In this document: positions 31,723 to 40,748 of the stretch, one piece after another | How the letters are laid out: each line of letters opens with the position of its first letter | Position numbering within the stretch: the stretch's first letter is position 1 | NCBI RefSeq assembly: GCF_030409315.1 | Contig: NZ_JAUFPS010000092.1 | Location: forward strand, 1-60,965 | Length of the DNA stretch: 60,965 bases | Direction of reading: 5' to 3' | DNA from: Mucilaginibacter flavus | GTDB lineage: Bacteria > Bacteroidota > Bacteroidia > Sphingobacteriales > Sphingobacteriaceae | Position numbers and translations under genes: made by a program | Notes under the pieces: generated by a model | What the model saw: the letters and a program-made list of their open reading frames with translations, nothing else | What the model was told of the DNA's origin: nothing | The model's database searches: none

Positions 31723-32730
31723 ATGAATCCTGGTGTATCCGTGTTAATATGCTGCTACAATGGTAGTATGAACCTTCCTGAAACGTTAAAGCACCTCGCT
31801 TTGCAGGAGGTGCCTGCCGATATTCCATGGGAGATTATCGTAATTGATAATGCCTCTACGGATTCAACAGCGATAGTGGCAAAAAAGGAGTGGGAGAAAT
31901 ACGACGTTGCCCTTTCCGGATTTAGTATATTGTCGCAACCACTCCCTGGTAAAAATCACGCATTTGATATGGGGCTGAAAGCAGCAAAATATGATTTTGT
32001 ACTGACCTGTGATGACGACAATTGGTTATTCCCCGATTATATTGCGCGGACTTTCCGTATCATGTCAGGCAACCCGGAGATCGGAGCCCTCGGCGGATGT
32101 GCTATTTATGAGCCACAGCAACCCGCTAACAAGGAAGTAGAAGAATTTACCTATTATTTTGTCAACGGTCCCCAAACCTGGGTTGAAACTGACCATTGGG
32201 TATATGGAGCGGGCTCTTCCTATAGAAAAAGTATTCTGATTGAACTTTTAGATAAGGGATGGCAGCAAATAACTTCGGGCCGTAAAGGCAAAAGTTTGAT
32301 TTGTGGCGAAGATTCCGAAATCTGCTTTATGATTTATTTGAGAGGCTATAAAGTTGTTGCAGATAACGATCTGAAATTCCGGCACTTTGTTCCTTTAAAG
32401 CGGCAAAAAATCGACTATATCACCAACCTGTCGTTTTGGATCAGCTACTCACATGTGCTGATGAACAGTTATTACCCGATCTTAAACCAGGATAATCGGA
32501 CGATCAGGCACATTATCAATTTTTGGTTACTGGGAGCAACCAAAACCTACCTGAAGAGCCTTGTCCTTTTAACCATTCAAAAAATGAAGGTGTGGGAAAA
32601 AAGGACGGTGATGGACAAAATAAAATTTAATGCGACATACGGGACATGGTACTCTCTTTTCAGGAACAGGAGAAAGATCATTGCGCACCACGAGCATACC
32701 AAGGATATACTAACAACCAAAAGTTTATAA
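31723..32730 (+). CDS. Glycosyltransferase family 2
   Basis: 335 residues. VSVLICCYNGSMNLPETL, IIVIDNASTDST and LTCDDDNWLFPDY (DDD metal site) are GT-A motifs; LGGCAIYEPQ and CGEDSEICFMI continue the family pattern. The long Tyr-rich C-terminal region (TYLKSLVLLTIQKMKVWEK) is helical. It is related in layout to the GT2 at 41689. Cytoplasmic, inverting; sugar unknown. Confidence 0.87.
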   Translation: MNPGVSVLICCYNGSMNLPETLKHLALQEVPADIPWEIIVIDNASTDSTAIVAKKEWEKYDVALSGFSILSQPLPGKNHAFDMGLKAAKYDFVLTCDDDNWLFPDYIARTFRIMSGNPEIGALGGCAIYEPQQPANKEVEEFTYYFVNGPQTWVETDHWVYGAGSSYRKSILIELLDKGWQQITSGRKGKSLICGEDSEICFMIYLRGYKVVADNDLKFRHFVPLKRQKIDYITNLSFWISYSHVLMNSYYPILNQDNRTIRHIINFWLLGATKTYLKSLVLLTIQKMKVWEKRTVMDKIKFNATYGTWYSLFRNRRKIIAHHEHTKDILTTKSL

Positions 32731-32736
32731 GGGGGC

Positions 32737-33669
32737 ATGCAAGAAATAACCAGGATAGTTACAGGTAACGACTTAGCGCCGGTGGTGCTATTCATTTATA
32801 ACCGCCCGCTTCACACCCGTAAAACCCTTGAGGCATTAAGCCGGAATCTGCTGGCTGATGAGTCAGTATTATATGTTTTTGCCGACGGCCCGAAAGAAAA
32901 TGCCACACCAGGGGATTTAAACCTGATAGCACAGGCCCGCGAGGTGATTAAAGAAAACCAATGGTGCAAAGAGGTTGTCCTCGTTGCAAGGGAAAAAAAT
33001 ATGAACCTGGAGGATAATATTATTGACGGAATAACCAGGGTGATCAACCAGTACGGGAAAGCCATAATGCTGGATGACGATTTAATTACATCTCCATATT
33101 TTCTCCAATATTGTAATACCGGCCTGCAGGTTTATGAAAACGATAAGCAAATTTTTTCGATAAACACATACATGCTCCCGATAGACTTTGAAAGTACGCC
33201 GGAAACCTTCTTATGCCCGGTGGCAACAAGTTCAACAGGATGGGCTACCTGGGCAGACAGATGGAGGCTGTTCGACCCTAATCCGGCTTTTATCAATGAG
33301 ATTGACACTGATGCTTTTTTACAAAACAGGTTTAATGTGGGTTTGATGAATAAAATGTATATGTTAAAGTACATGAATACCTGGGATATCAGGTGGTATT
33401 ATACGGCATTTATCAGAAACGGACTTGGTGTTTTTACCACTAAATCACTGACTTTTAATATCGGCTTTGATGGCAGTGGCACCCATAAAGGAGGCGAAGA
33501 CCTCGTACAGGAACTTTACACGGAGTCAATGCCCGTGATTTACCAGGATTCCATCAATTTAAAGCACTATTCCAAACTATTGAATTTTGTGAAGCCGGAT
33601 CCGGTTTCCTTCAAACAAAAAATAAAAAATATTTTAAAATTCCTGATTAACTATCATCCGTCCGGATAA
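32737..33669 (+). CDS. GNT-I-like/GT-A glycosyltransferase
   Basis: 310 residues. APVVLFIYNRPLHTRKTLEAL begins the fold, LYVFADGPKEN and AIMLDDDLITSPYFLQY (DDD motif) resemble the GNT-I/GT13-like sugar transferases found in bacterial glycan loci. STGWATWADRWRLFD is the conserved acceptor-side block. It starts 6 nt after the previous gene. The product ends 360 bp before the next gene, at one of two internal breaks in the locus. Confidence 0.8.
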   Translation: MQEITRIVTGNDLAPVVLFIYNRPLHTRKTLEALSRNLLADESVLYVFADGPKENATPGDLNLIAQAREVIKENQWCKEVVLVAREKNMNLEDNIIDGITRVINQYGKAIMLDDDLITSPYFLQYCNTGLQVYENDKQIFSINTYMLPIDFESTPETFLCPVATSSTGWATWADRWRLFDPNPAFINEIDTDAFLQNRFNVGLMNKMYMLKYMNTWDIRWYYTAFIRNGLGVFTTKSLTFNIGFDGSGTHKGGEDLVQELYTESMPVIYQDSINLKHYSKLLNFVKPDPVSFKQKIKNILKFLINYHPSG

Positions 33670-34029
33670 TGACCTGAAATGTCAGATTTTATCGTTGCTG
33701 AAGGCCGAACCCCGAAAGTCAGCTGCTTTGACGGTGAGTGGCTGATTGATATGACCTAAACCATGACATAATATTTATGCTAAAAAGAATTAAAGACACG
33801 CGCAGGATGCTGCCGGTTTTCCCGGGGCATTTTGCCAGACTGGAAAATGAACCGGCTGAGCAAAAGCCACGGGCTGCGAAAGCTGCTATCAATAGTTTGG
33901 ACTATTCTTTGGACGGCCCGATCATTGCATACGGATTCAATATATTTTCCGATGGGGAGGGTGATCAAATAGGCATAATCAGATTCATTTTGAAATTTCA
34001 TTTTTTTGGTGAATTAAACCATAGTTAAA
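33670..34029 (+). other. Internal spacer with gene debris
   Basis: The longest gap in the first half of the locus. It contains a 26-codon frame (33679-33759: SDFIVAEGRTPKVSCFDGEWLIDM) that looks like the start of a lost protein, and overlapping poor frames on both strands (33777-34028 plus, 33780-34001 minus). I see no terminator or promoter that would split the operon. Confidence 0.45.
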
Positions 34030-35178
34030 TTGTCATTTACAGATGTTTTATGGTTGAAATTCAAGTTTGTAATTATCCGCAAAGTACTGCCGAGTATTAT
34101 TTATCTTTTGTGCAGCCCTTTGCCCCGGCAAAAGCAACGGATTCTGATTATTAAAGCCGATGGTATTGGTGATTACCTATTGTTCAGAAACTTTCTCCAT
34201 TTTTTAAAGGGTTCGCAGAAATATAAGCACCATCAATTTTATCTGACGGTTAATCAATCCAGCGCCCGATTGGCAAAGTACCTTGATGGCGATATTATCA
34301 GCACATTTTTCACATATTCGGAAGGCTTTTTTTTAAAATGGGAGCTGATCGGTTTATTGTGGAAGCTCCAGCGAACACGCTTTGATACCGTTATTTATCC
34401 TAACTATTCGAGGAGCTTCCAGGTTGACTGGCTGGTCCGTAATTTGTCTGTTAAAAACAAGATCGGCGTCGACGGCGACTGTGTCAATGAGACAGCCGTG
34501 TTGAAAAATGAGGGGAACAGGTATTATTCGGAACTGCTTGATGTCGGTACACTACCCCTGCACGAATTCGAAAGAAACAAGCAAATTGTTGAGTTAATTG
34601 CGTCGGAAAAATGCTTTCTTACCGGACCGATTATAGCAAAAAGCGAACTGGACATTATTGACCATGGAGATATAATCATATTCCCTGGAGCAAGTACCGA
34701 GGAGAAAAAATGGCCGGTCAGTTATTTTTATGCCCTTTGTTCCCGTATTTACACGACGCTTGGGGCCGGGATCGTCGTTGCGCCCGGAAAAGGTGAAGCA
34801 TTCGGTAAGACGGCTGTTGATTTGAACATACCTGCCGACTTGTTCCGGGTTGCTGATAACCTCAGCCTGGAAGAGCTTTGTACCCTGATCGGCGGAGCCG
34901 CGCTTCTGGTCTCGGGGGACACTGTCGCTGTTCACATTGCCGCTGCGCTAAATGTTCCGGTTGTTTGTATCTGTAAAGGTGACCTTTACGGCCGCTTCGT
35001 TCCCTATCCTTCAGGTGTTTTTGATAAAGTATGTTGTGTTTTGCCACGAAATGTTAGTCCACAATATTTGGACTACTCCAGCTGGTCTCCTGCAAAAATA
35101 GCCGATGTGGACGGTGAGGATGTGTTTGATGCCGTTTCTAACGTCTGGGCGCAAAAAAAAGAAAAATATACAAAATGA
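34030..35178 (+). CDS. Glycosyltransferase family 9 (heptosyltransferase-like)
   Basis: 382 residues from TTG 34030 (no ATG nearby in frame). ILIIKADGIGDYLLFRNFLHFL is the ADP-heptosyltransferase N-terminal motif; IIIFPGASTEEKKWPVSYFYAL and LVSGDTVAVHIAAALNVPVVCI are the donor-binding blocks of GT9. GT9 enzymes usually add heptose to lipid A core; in exopolysaccharide loci of Bacteroidota the donor may differ. Its stop overlaps the next GT2 by 4 nt. Confidence 0.85.
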   Translation: MSFTDVLWLKFKFVIIRKVLPSIIYLLCSPLPRQKQRILIIKADGIGDYLLFRNFLHFLKGSQKYKHHQFYLTVNQSSARLAKYLDGDIISTFFTYSEGFFLKWELIGLLWKLQRTRFDTVIYPNYSRSFQVDWLVRNLSVKNKIGVDGDCVNETAVLKNEGNRYYSELLDVGTLPLHEFERNKQIVELIASEKCFLTGPIIAKSELDIIDHGDIIIFPGASTEEKKWPVSYFYALCSRIYTTLGAGIVVAPGKGEAFGKTAVDLNIPADLFRVADNLSLEELCTLIGGAALLVSGDTVAVHIAAALNVPVVCICKGDLYGRFVPYPSGVFDKVCCVLPRNVSPQYLDYSSWSPAKIADVDGEDVFDAVSNVWAQKKEKYTK

Positions 35179-36101
35179 ACCTGCCCGATTTAAAGTACTA
35201 CCGGTCTGTTTTTCAAGGAAAAGGCATTACATTGCCTTTAAAAGAGGTGCCATCATCAGAGGGTTTGCGGCGTGTGCTGCCGGATGTGCCTGAGGGGAAG
35301 GTCGGATGGCCCTGGACGGAAGAAACGAATCCTATGGTTTACGTTAAGCGTGCGCATTGGCCGAAGCTGACTATTGTCACCCCTTCCTATAACCAAGGTC
35401 AATTTATTGAAGAAACGATCAGGTCCGTGTTGTTACAAAATTATCCGAACCTTGAATTCATCGTGATTGACGGGGGAAGCAGTGACGGGACGAAAACGAT
35501 CCTTGAAAAGTATTCGCCGTGGATAAGTTACTGGCAAAGCGAAAAGGACGAAGGGCAGGGGCAGGCGATCAACCGTGGATTCAGTCTTGCTTCGGGTACC
35601 TGTTTTGCCTGGATAAACAGTGATGATTATTATTTGAAGAATGTGTTTTTGAAAGTCACTGAAAAGTTCATGACGAGCAACACCCAATTTATTTATGGGT
35701 TTGGTTATAGTATGACCCAGGAGTCGCGACGCTTTGAACTGATCAAAGTTTTACCGTTTTGGGATCTGTTCATCAAGATACCAAGCCTGATCCAGCCCTC
35801 TACTTTTTGGTTAGCGGCAATTCACCAGCCGATTTGGGAGGAACTACATTGTTCTCTGGATTTTGAACTTTGGCTGAGGCTCGTGAAAGGGAAAAAACGG
35901 TACCGGATAAAGGAACCGTTGTCGGTAGCCAATGCACATATGGACGCCAAAACGCACGATCCGAAAATGAAGGCGCAATGGGATCAGGATCACCGCAGGA
36001 TATGGTCAGCGGACGCGCACGGCGAGGTATATGAATGGAAACGGATCGTTTTTTTAAATAGGGTGAGAAAAAAAATCTGGCAAATGTTTAAATTAACCTA
36101 G
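35175..36101 (+). CDS. Glycosyltransferase family 2
   Basis: 308 residues. A 55-residue N-terminal extension (GKVGWPWTEETNP) precedes the GT-A fold: LTIVTPSYNQGQFIEETIRS, FIVIDGGSSDGT, DEGQGQAINRGF and AWINSDDYY. SDxGQxxAINxGF is typical of the WcaA/WcaE-related subgroup. Coupled (ATGA) to the GT9 gene. Confidence 0.87.
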   Translation: MNLPDLKYYRSVFQGKGITLPLKEVPSSEGLRRVLPDVPEGKVGWPWTEETNPMVYVKRAHWPKLTIVTPSYNQGQFIEETIRSVLLQNYPNLEFIVIDGGSSDGTKTILEKYSPWISYWQSEKDEGQGQAINRGFSLASGTCFAWINSDDYYLKNVFLKVTEKFMTSNTQFIYGFGYSMTQESRRFELIKVLPFWDLFIKIPSLIQPSTFWLAAIHQPIWEELHCSLDFELWLRLVKGKKRYRIKEPLSVANAHMDAKTHDPKMKAQWDQDHRRIWSADAHGEVYEWKRIVFLNRVRKKIWQMFKLT

Positions 36102-36104
36102 TAA

Positions 36105-37493
36105 ATGCTTTTTAACTCGCTTCTGTTTTTGTTTTTCTTCCTGATCGTTACAACAGGTTATTACCTGCTTCCACATAAATTCAGATGGTTCTGGCTGTTG
36201 GGTGCGAGTTGCTACTTCTACATGTATTTCAAACCGGAGTACATTCTGATCATTTTTTTTACAATTATTGTCGACTTTGTTGCCGGTATTTTAATTGAAA
36301 ATGCAAAGGGCGCGTACCGGAAAATTTACCTGCTGGCGAGTATTATCACAAATGTTGGTGTGCTGGCCTTTTATAAGTATTTTAATTTCTTTTCCCAAAA
36401 TATCAATTTCCTGAGCCAGTTTTTACATGGACCGAAGGTGCCCTTACTGGACTTTATCTTGCCGATCGGACTTTCTTTCCATACTTTCCAGGCGATGAGT
36501 TATACGATCGAGGTCTACCGGGGTAAGCAAAAAGCTGAAAGGCATCTTGGATTATATGCTTTATATGTGATGTTTTATCCACAGATGGTTGCCGGGCCGA
36601 TAGAACGGCCTCAGCATATTTTGCCCCAGCTTCGCCGTGTTATCAGTTACAATCCAAAGACTTTCGTTGCAGGCCTGTTGTTAATGGCGTTTGGTCTTTT
36701 CAAAAAAGTCGTCGTCGCTGACAGGCTGGGCTTATTTGTCGATCCGGTATTTTCAAATCCGCGGGGACATTCGGCAGCAGAGCTTTTTGTGGCCAGCTAT
36801 TTTTTTGCCTTCCAGATTTACTGTGATTTCAGCGGCTATTCTGATATTGCGATCGGAGCGGCGTTAACCTTGGGGATCGAACTCATGCGAAACTTTAACA
36901 TGCCCTATCTTTCGCGGAACATCGCGGAATTCTGGCAGCGCTGGCACATTTCATTGTCCACCTGGTTCAAAGACTACATTTACATCCCTTTGGGCGGGAA
37001 CCGCGTCGATTTTTTTCGGTTGTGTATCAATTTCATGATCGTGTTTCTTGTTAGCGGATTGTGGCATGGAGCGAACTGGAAATATATGATCTGGGGAGGG
37101 ATACATGGACTGTTATTGGTGATTTACCAGTTGATGAAAAAAATGAAATTAATTATAAAAGGTTTTACATTCTTCAAATGGCTGTTGACGTTTAACCTGG
37201 TATGTTTTGCGTGGGTTTTTTTCAGGGCGGACCATGTCGGGGATGCTTTTTATATTATTGAAAAAATAACACGTGTAAAAGAGTTTAGCTTTAGATCGAT
37301 AAGTGCCATGCCTGCCGGGGAATTGCGCTACTGCACCGGCCTGATCATTTTATTGCTGGCTGCCGATCGATATTTTCAAAATGTCCGGTTTTTTTCGGTG
37401 CCCAAGATCGTGATGTGGACGGTTTCTTTGGTTATATTATGTTATTTTTTAGGTATTTTTAGCGAAGCTCAGTTTATTTACTTCCAGTTTTGA
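36105..37493 (+). CDS. MBOAT-family O-acyltransferase (AlgI/PatA-like)
   Basis: 462 residues, about 11-12 TM helices (LFLFFFLIVTTGYYLLP at the N-terminus). Signature regions: PIGLSFHTFQAMSYTIEVYRG, QMVAGPIERPQ, FCDFSGYSDIAIG-type block, LSTWFKDYIYIPLGGNR and VSGLWHGANWKYMIWG with the catalytic His at about 321. It moves acetyl groups across the inner membrane for glycan acylation. Its stop overlaps the SGNH-type gene, forming an AlgI/AlgX-like pair. Confidence 0.92.
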   Translation: MLFNSLLFLFFFLIVTTGYYLLPHKFRWFWLLGASCYFYMYFKPEYILIIFFTIIVDFVAGILIENAKGAYRKIYLLASIITNVGVLAFYKYFNFFSQNINFLSQFLHGPKVPLLDFILPIGLSFHTFQAMSYTIEVYRGKQKAERHLGLYALYVMFYPQMVAGPIERPQHILPQLRRVISYNPKTFVAGLLLMAFGLFKKVVVADRLGLFVDPVFSNPRGHSAAELFVASYFFAFQIYCDFSGYSDIAIGAALTLGIELMRNFNMPYLSRNIAEFWQRWHISLSTWFKDYIYIPLGGNRVDFFRLCINFMIVFLVSGLWHGANWKYMIWGGIHGLLLVIYQLMKKMKLIIKGFTFFKWLLTFNLVCFAWVFFRADHVGDAFYIIEKITRVKEFSFRSISAMPAGELRYCTGLIILLLAADRYFQNVRFFSVPKIVMWTVSLVILCYFLGIFSEAQFIYFQF

Positions 37494-38626
37494 TGCGAAA
37501 AATTATTGCCCTGCTGATCTTGTTGTTTTCCACTGTTGTCCTGATCCTGGCGATGGATCAGGCTTTGATCAACACGCTAAAACGGGACAGGTACTTTGAC
37601 CATCTAAGTACTTCCGGCCCCGGTGGTAACAGATTATATCACCAGATTTTGATCAGGTCTGACAGGTGGCGTTATGGGGACCTTTTCGGATTGTGCTATT
37701 TGCCGCAATACAAATTCAGGCTGGAACCATTTAAAAAATATGAAAATGGCCCCGCCGGGGCGGCTTCAGGACGTGTCCTTTATATTATCGGCGATAGTTA
37801 CCTGGCAGACAAATCGATCAGTGGTGCGTTTGACGGCTTTGAGCATGTCATTTTCCTGGACCGTCGTTTCCCGTTCGGGCCAGTTGCTTTAGATAGTACC
37901 AAGCAAAATGTGCTGATCATGGAATTCGCAGAACGAAACCTGGTGGATTATGAAATTGACCGTACCTCTGAACAAAGGTGGACTCAAAAGGACATCGCCG
38001 GTAAACTGAATTTTAGGCCTCAGGCCGCCGCACCATCAGATAATAATGCGGGGGCGACGGCGCTTTCTGAACGGCTTAACAAAATACTTTTTAACAGGGA
38101 ATTAAGCCGGAACCTTGAACTCTTGCTTTTTGATGATAAAATGTGGACACCACTGAAGGAGTTGAAGGCGAGCCTCAATTACCAGCTATTTGGCAGGCTG
38201 CCCGGCGAGGTTGCCGTAAGTACCGACAAAAAGAGGCTCCTGATGAATATTACCGTGGATACTTCTTTCCGGCAGTCTGATTTCAGGACAATCCCTGATA
38301 TTGAGATAAACAGACTTACTGCGCATCTTGCGGAAGCAAAAAATTATTATAATGCGATCGGTTTTAAAGCGGTTTATCTGGCGGCCATTCCGAATGCAGC
38401 CTCAGTTTATGACGACCGGCGGATGTCTTATAACCATTTGCTTGAGCGGGTTGAACGGAATAATCTTTTTCCTGTCATCAGTGTTTATCACCAGTTTAAA
38501 CGTAATCCTGCCAATTTGTACTACCGCAGCGATACGCACTGGAATCCACTTGGCTTTGATATCTGGCTGACTGAGGCCGACCGGGTACTTCGTCAAACAG
38601 CCTTCGGGAATGCGGCTAAATATTAA
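37493..38626 (+). CDS. SGNH/AlgJ-AlgX-like O-acetylation protein
   Basis: 377 residues from ATG 37493 (the A is shared with the preceding TGA). N-terminal signal anchor (IIALLILLFSTVVLILAMDQ), then a periplasmic SGNH-like domain. YIIGDSYLADKS puts Ser102 in the GDS block, and YYRSDTHWNPLGF carries Asp347/His349, the DxH dyad of AlgJ/AlgX-type acetyltransferases. It likely takes acetyl from the MBOAT partner and places it on the polymer. No carbohydrate-binding tail is apparent. Confidence 0.82.
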   Translation: MRKIIALLILLFSTVVLILAMDQALINTLKRDRYFDHLSTSGPGGNRLYHQILIRSDRWRYGDLFGLCYLPQYKFRLEPFKKYENGPAGAASGRVLYIIGDSYLADKSISGAFDGFEHVIFLDRRFPFGPVALDSTKQNVLIMEFAERNLVDYEIDRTSEQRWTQKDIAGKLNFRPQAAAPSDNNAGATALSERLNKILFNRELSRNLELLLFDDKMWTPLKELKASLNYQLFGRLPGEVAVSTDKKRLLMNITVDTSFRQSDFRTIPDIEINRLTAHLAEAKNYYNAIGFKAVYLAAIPNAASVYDDRRMSYNHLLERVERNNLFPVISVYHQFKRNPANLYYRSDTHWNPLGFDIWLTEADRVLRQTAFGNAAKY

Positions 38627-38660
38627 TTATAACTAAAGAAATCGTTAAATCAATTTCAGC

Positions 38661-39458
38661 ATGAAGACTTTTTTGAAGCGGGTGTTTGGCCCTCATTTAA
38701 CCGCACGGTTCAGAGAATCGTTTCCCTCATTGGTACAGCGCAGAGCGGAAGCCCGGGAGATCGAGCGAAAATCCAACTTTTACGCATCCTTTGTCAACAA
38801 AGGAGATATTTGTTTTGATGTTGGTGCAAATATGGGAAACCGCATCACACCGTTGCTGGAAATCGGTGCCTCGGTAGTAGCTGTGGAACCCCAGGAAAGT
38901 TGTTATAAATACCTCGATAAAAAATTCGGAAACAAGATCTCACTTGTTAAAAAAGGCCTGGGTGAAGCTGAGGCGGTTAAAGTATTTCATTTGTCAGATG
39001 ATTCTACTATTTCCTCTTTTTCTGACGACTGGATCAGTGCCGTAAAGAAAACAAGCCGCTTTAAAAATAAAAAATGGGACAAATCGGTGTCCGTTGAAAT
39101 GACAACGGTCGATAATATTATAAAAAGCTTTGGGCATCCTTCATTTATTAAAATTGACGTTGAAGGATATGAACTGGAGGTTTTAAAAGGCTTAACCCGG
39201 CCCGTCAACATGATCAGCTTTGAATATACGGTGCCGGAACAACCCGGCCGTGCAGTGTTGTGTATCGCCCAGATAGAAAAATACAATAACCATATCGAAT
39301 GTAATTACAGCATTGGTGAAGACCTCGTTTGGGCGCTTAAAGATTGGCTGCCCGCTGCAGACATGAAACAACACATTTTTTCAGAACAATTTAATCAAAC
39401 CTGTTTTGGTGATATTTATATCCGAACGAAAGCAAATGATCATGCCGGCAATCCTTAA
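38661..39458 (+). CDS. FkbM-family methyltransferase
   Basis: 265 residues. Basic N-terminus (TFLKRVFGPHLTARFR), SAM motif CFDVGANMGNRITPLLEIG, VVAVEPQESCYKYLDKKF and the FkbM block SFIKIDVEGYELEVLKGLTRPV. C-terminal third is variable. The substrate is presumably a sugar of the repeat unit. It is separated from the next gene by a 414-bp scar. Confidence 0.85.
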   Translation: MKTFLKRVFGPHLTARFRESFPSLVQRRAEAREIERKSNFYASFVNKGDICFDVGANMGNRITPLLEIGASVVAVEPQESCYKYLDKKFGNKISLVKKGLGEAEAVKVFHLSDDSTISSFSDDWISAVKKTSRFKNKKWDKSVSVEMTTVDNIIKSFGHPSFIKIDVEGYELEVLKGLTRPVNMISFEYTVPEQPGRAVLCIAQIEKYNNHIECNYSIGEDLVWALKDWLPAADMKQHIFSEQFNQTCFGDIYIRTKANDHAGNP

Positions 39459-39872
39459 CCACACATGAACCGCTTGCGAAAAAAGACAAATGCATATCGA
39501 AAGTGGCGCCTGCTGTTGCGACTGGTCTCAGCTCTATAGTTGACCTGTCAGCAGGGGTTCTGTTTAGACCGGTAGTTTCCGGTGACGCGTTCCAAGGCAT
39601 GCTTAGTTTCATGAATCACTTCAACCGGCTCAAATGGAATAACAGTCACAGCGTGCCAGGCAGGAGCCGGCGAATCATGTCACATCCACTAAGGTGGTAT
39701 TTGGCCGGGCAAAACGAGATTACTTATCCTATTTCGTCTTTGGTTCCTGTAAAACTGGGCGCGGCCGTCATACGCCTTCGCTGGGTGCTTTAACAGCTGT
39801 TTGTTATTGCTATGATTTTATGCCTTACAGAGTCAGCGCGCCCGGCGAAGCGGGGAGACTGCACTAAGTAAT
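39459..39872 (+). other. Internal spacer with gene debris
   Basis: No convincing ORF. A 24-codon basic frame (39465-39539: MNRLRKKTNAYRKWRLLLR) resembles the first residues of a membrane-attached transferase cut by a stop. The longest other frame (39503-39793) has poor composition. Together with 33670-34029 it is a likely site of past gene loss or exchange in the locus. Confidence 0.45.
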
Positions 39873-40748
39873 ATGAAACCTTTTTTTTCGATCATTATTC
39901 CCCTGTTTAACGCCTCTTCCAAGCTACCGCAATTGCTTGAAAGTGTTTCTTTACAGCGTTGCCGTAATTTTGAAGTTGTTTTTATGGACGGTGCTTCAAC
40001 GGACAACACCCTCGATATTGTGGCTGATTTTGTAAAAAACAATAAAAAGCAGCCTGTCATCGTTCATTCCAGCCCTGACCATGGAATTTACGATGCAATG
40101 AACAGGGGAGTTGACTGGGCGTCCGGCGAATGGCTCTATTTTATGGGAAGTGACGATAGCTTCTGTGATGCGGGAGTATTGGAAGAGGTCAAGGACGTGC
40201 TAGAAAGGGAAAAGGCCGACCTGATCTATGGAAATGTAGTGGGTATTTCGGGTACGACCAGGTATGTTTACAATACGGAAGATAAAGTATTATCCAAAGG
40301 GATTCACCACCAGAGCGTGTTCTACCGTCATTCGCTTTTTGATGATTTCGGTAAATATGACCTGAAGTTTCCAGTTGCGGCCGATTATGATTTTACGCTC
40401 AAAGTCTTTTTGAACGATAGTTACCGGATAAGATATATCAACAGGGATATAGCATATTATGGGGAAAGTGGGTTTAGTTCGGTAAACTTTGACTACAAGT
40501 TTTTTTGCGGTCATTATCGTTTACTAAAATGCAACAAGGCTCTGGACAGGATTGCCGATCCCGATAAGTGCCTTTCCGATTCAGTTTATTGTTGTTATCA
40601 CCTGGCGGGGACAAAAAAAAATCTCGCTTTGGCCTGGCGGAACCTCCTTTTTTATGTATTTTTCGTAAAAAAGGCCACCTTGAACTTCCGGATTAAAGTT
40701 TTTTATAATATGTTAAAGCGGACAGTAAGGCGTCCTTTACTGACTTAA
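39873..40748 (+). CDS. Glycosyltransferase family 2
   Basis: 291 residues. FSIIIPLFNASSKLPQLLES, VVFMDGASTDNT, SSPDHGIYDAMNRGVDWASGEW and FMGSDDSF define a WcaE-like GT2 with the SGD..FMGSDD metal site. LIYGNVVG, GIHHQSVFYRHSLF and AADYDFTLKVF follow as expected. The C-terminus is basic and amphipathic. The next gene starts directly after its stop. Confidence 0.88.
   Translation: MKPFFSIIIPLFNASSKLPQLLESVSLQRCRNFEVVFMDGASTDNTLDIVADFVKNNKKQPVIVHSSPDHGIYDAMNRGVDWASGEWLYFMGSDDSFCDAGVLEEVKDVLEREKADLIYGNVVGISGTTRYVYNTEDKVLSKGIHHQSVFYRHSLFDDFGKYDLKFPVAADYDFTLKVFLNDSYRIRYINRDIAYYGESGFSSVNFDYKFFCGHYRLLKCNKALDRIADPDKCLSDSVYCCYHLAGTKKNLALAWRNLLFYVFFVKKATLNFRIKVFYNMLKRTVRRPLLT

Noticed and set aside
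33777..34028. 83-codon plus ORF (and the opposite 73-codon ORF)
   Set aside because: Composition is poor on both strands and neither has family features; treated as scar sequence.
39503..39793. 96-codon plus ORF in the second scar
   Set aside because: No coherent domain pattern; the stretch is better read as debris.
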